DNA of 64,000 nucleotides, from NCBI RefSeq assembly GCF_963678245.1, contig NZ_OY782774.1, positions 1-64,000 on the forward strand, given 5' to 3'. The notes beneath the pieces are model-generated. The model was not told the origin of the DNA and did no database searches. It saw nothing but the letters and a program-made list of their open reading frames with translations. This document shows, one piece after another, positions 63,955 through 64,000 of this stretch; position 1 is the stretch's first letter; each line of letters begins with the position of its first letter. This stretch comes from an uncultured Sunxiuqinia sp. (GTDB lineage Bacteria > Bacteroidota > Bacteroidia > Bacteroidales > Prolixibacteraceae). A program made the translations under genes and the position numbers.

Positions 63955-64000
63955 TATTTTCTGGTCTAACTAATTAATTATTGACAACGGTTTGTTCGTC

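Noticed and set aside
1-64000. CRISPR arrays, tRNA and rRNA genes, and prophage
   Set aside because: No regularly spaced repeats, cloverleaf-like sequences, rRNA signatures or phage structural genes were recognised on reading the intergenic regions.

Overview
The window is chromosomal DNA of a low-to-moderate GC member of the Bacteroidota. The signs are SusC/SusD pairs, an ECF sigma/FecR pair, many TAnnTTTG-type -7 promoter elements, a type IX secretion C-terminal sorting domain, LES-type acidic surface lipoprotein signals, and a dapB-lepB-wbqC cluster. The mix of pectin and rhamnose functions with a glycine-betaine importer would fit a marine or sediment plant/algal polysaccharide degrader of the Marinilabiliales/Prolixibacteraceae type; that placement is inference. 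No tRNA, rRNA or CRISPR array was seen.

Layout. 0-3.5 kb: a rhamnose-type transporter (rhaT) divergent from an AraC regulator, an RpiB-family isomerase, and a MerR/cobalamin-binding regulator. 3.8-23.3 kb is mostly core: a BatA-like membrane protein, a 7TM-HD phosphohydrolase, an NlpC/P60 peptidase, a glycine-betaine operon preceded by an outer-membrane barrel gene, a Nudix hydrolase, the dapB-lepB-lapA-wbqC block, a Pif1-like helicase, and pyridoxine-kinase, HAD and PfkB-kinase genes. The PfkB gene is followed by a relic of a periplasmic-binding-domain sensor.

24-40 kb is polysaccharide locus 1: ECF sigma, FecR anti-sigma, SusC with an STN signalling domain, SusD, a dead group II intron placed directly after the susD stop codon, a GH78 alpha-L-rhamnosidase, an AraC regulator, and a three-gene set of sialidase-superfamily lipoprotein, DapA/NanA-class aldolase and Na+/solute symporter. 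40-56.5 kb is polysaccharide locus 2, for pectin: an Ig-like surface lipoprotein, SusC (also with STN), SusD, a beta-helix surface glycan-binding lipoprotein, a large PL1 pectate lyase with a T9SS sorting domain, and a second, simpler PL1 lyase. Palindromes of the form TGTAAACGTTTACA sit in several promoters of both loci and suggest one LacI-type regulator.

56.6-62.4 kb mixes intact housekeeping genes (a carboxypeptidase-like regulatory domain protein, mltG, a flavodiiron protein) with debris: an IS5-type transposase with several stops, an IS1182-like fragment, a RES-like fragment, an unidentified fragment and a broken DUF6261 gene. The window ends in uxaA (altronate dehydratase), the cytoplasmic end of galacturonate breakdown. 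Read together: pectate lyases cut homogalacturonan outside the cell, SusCD pairs import oligomers, GH78 removes rhamnose for RhaT uptake, and galacturonate-derived altronate enters the UxaA step.
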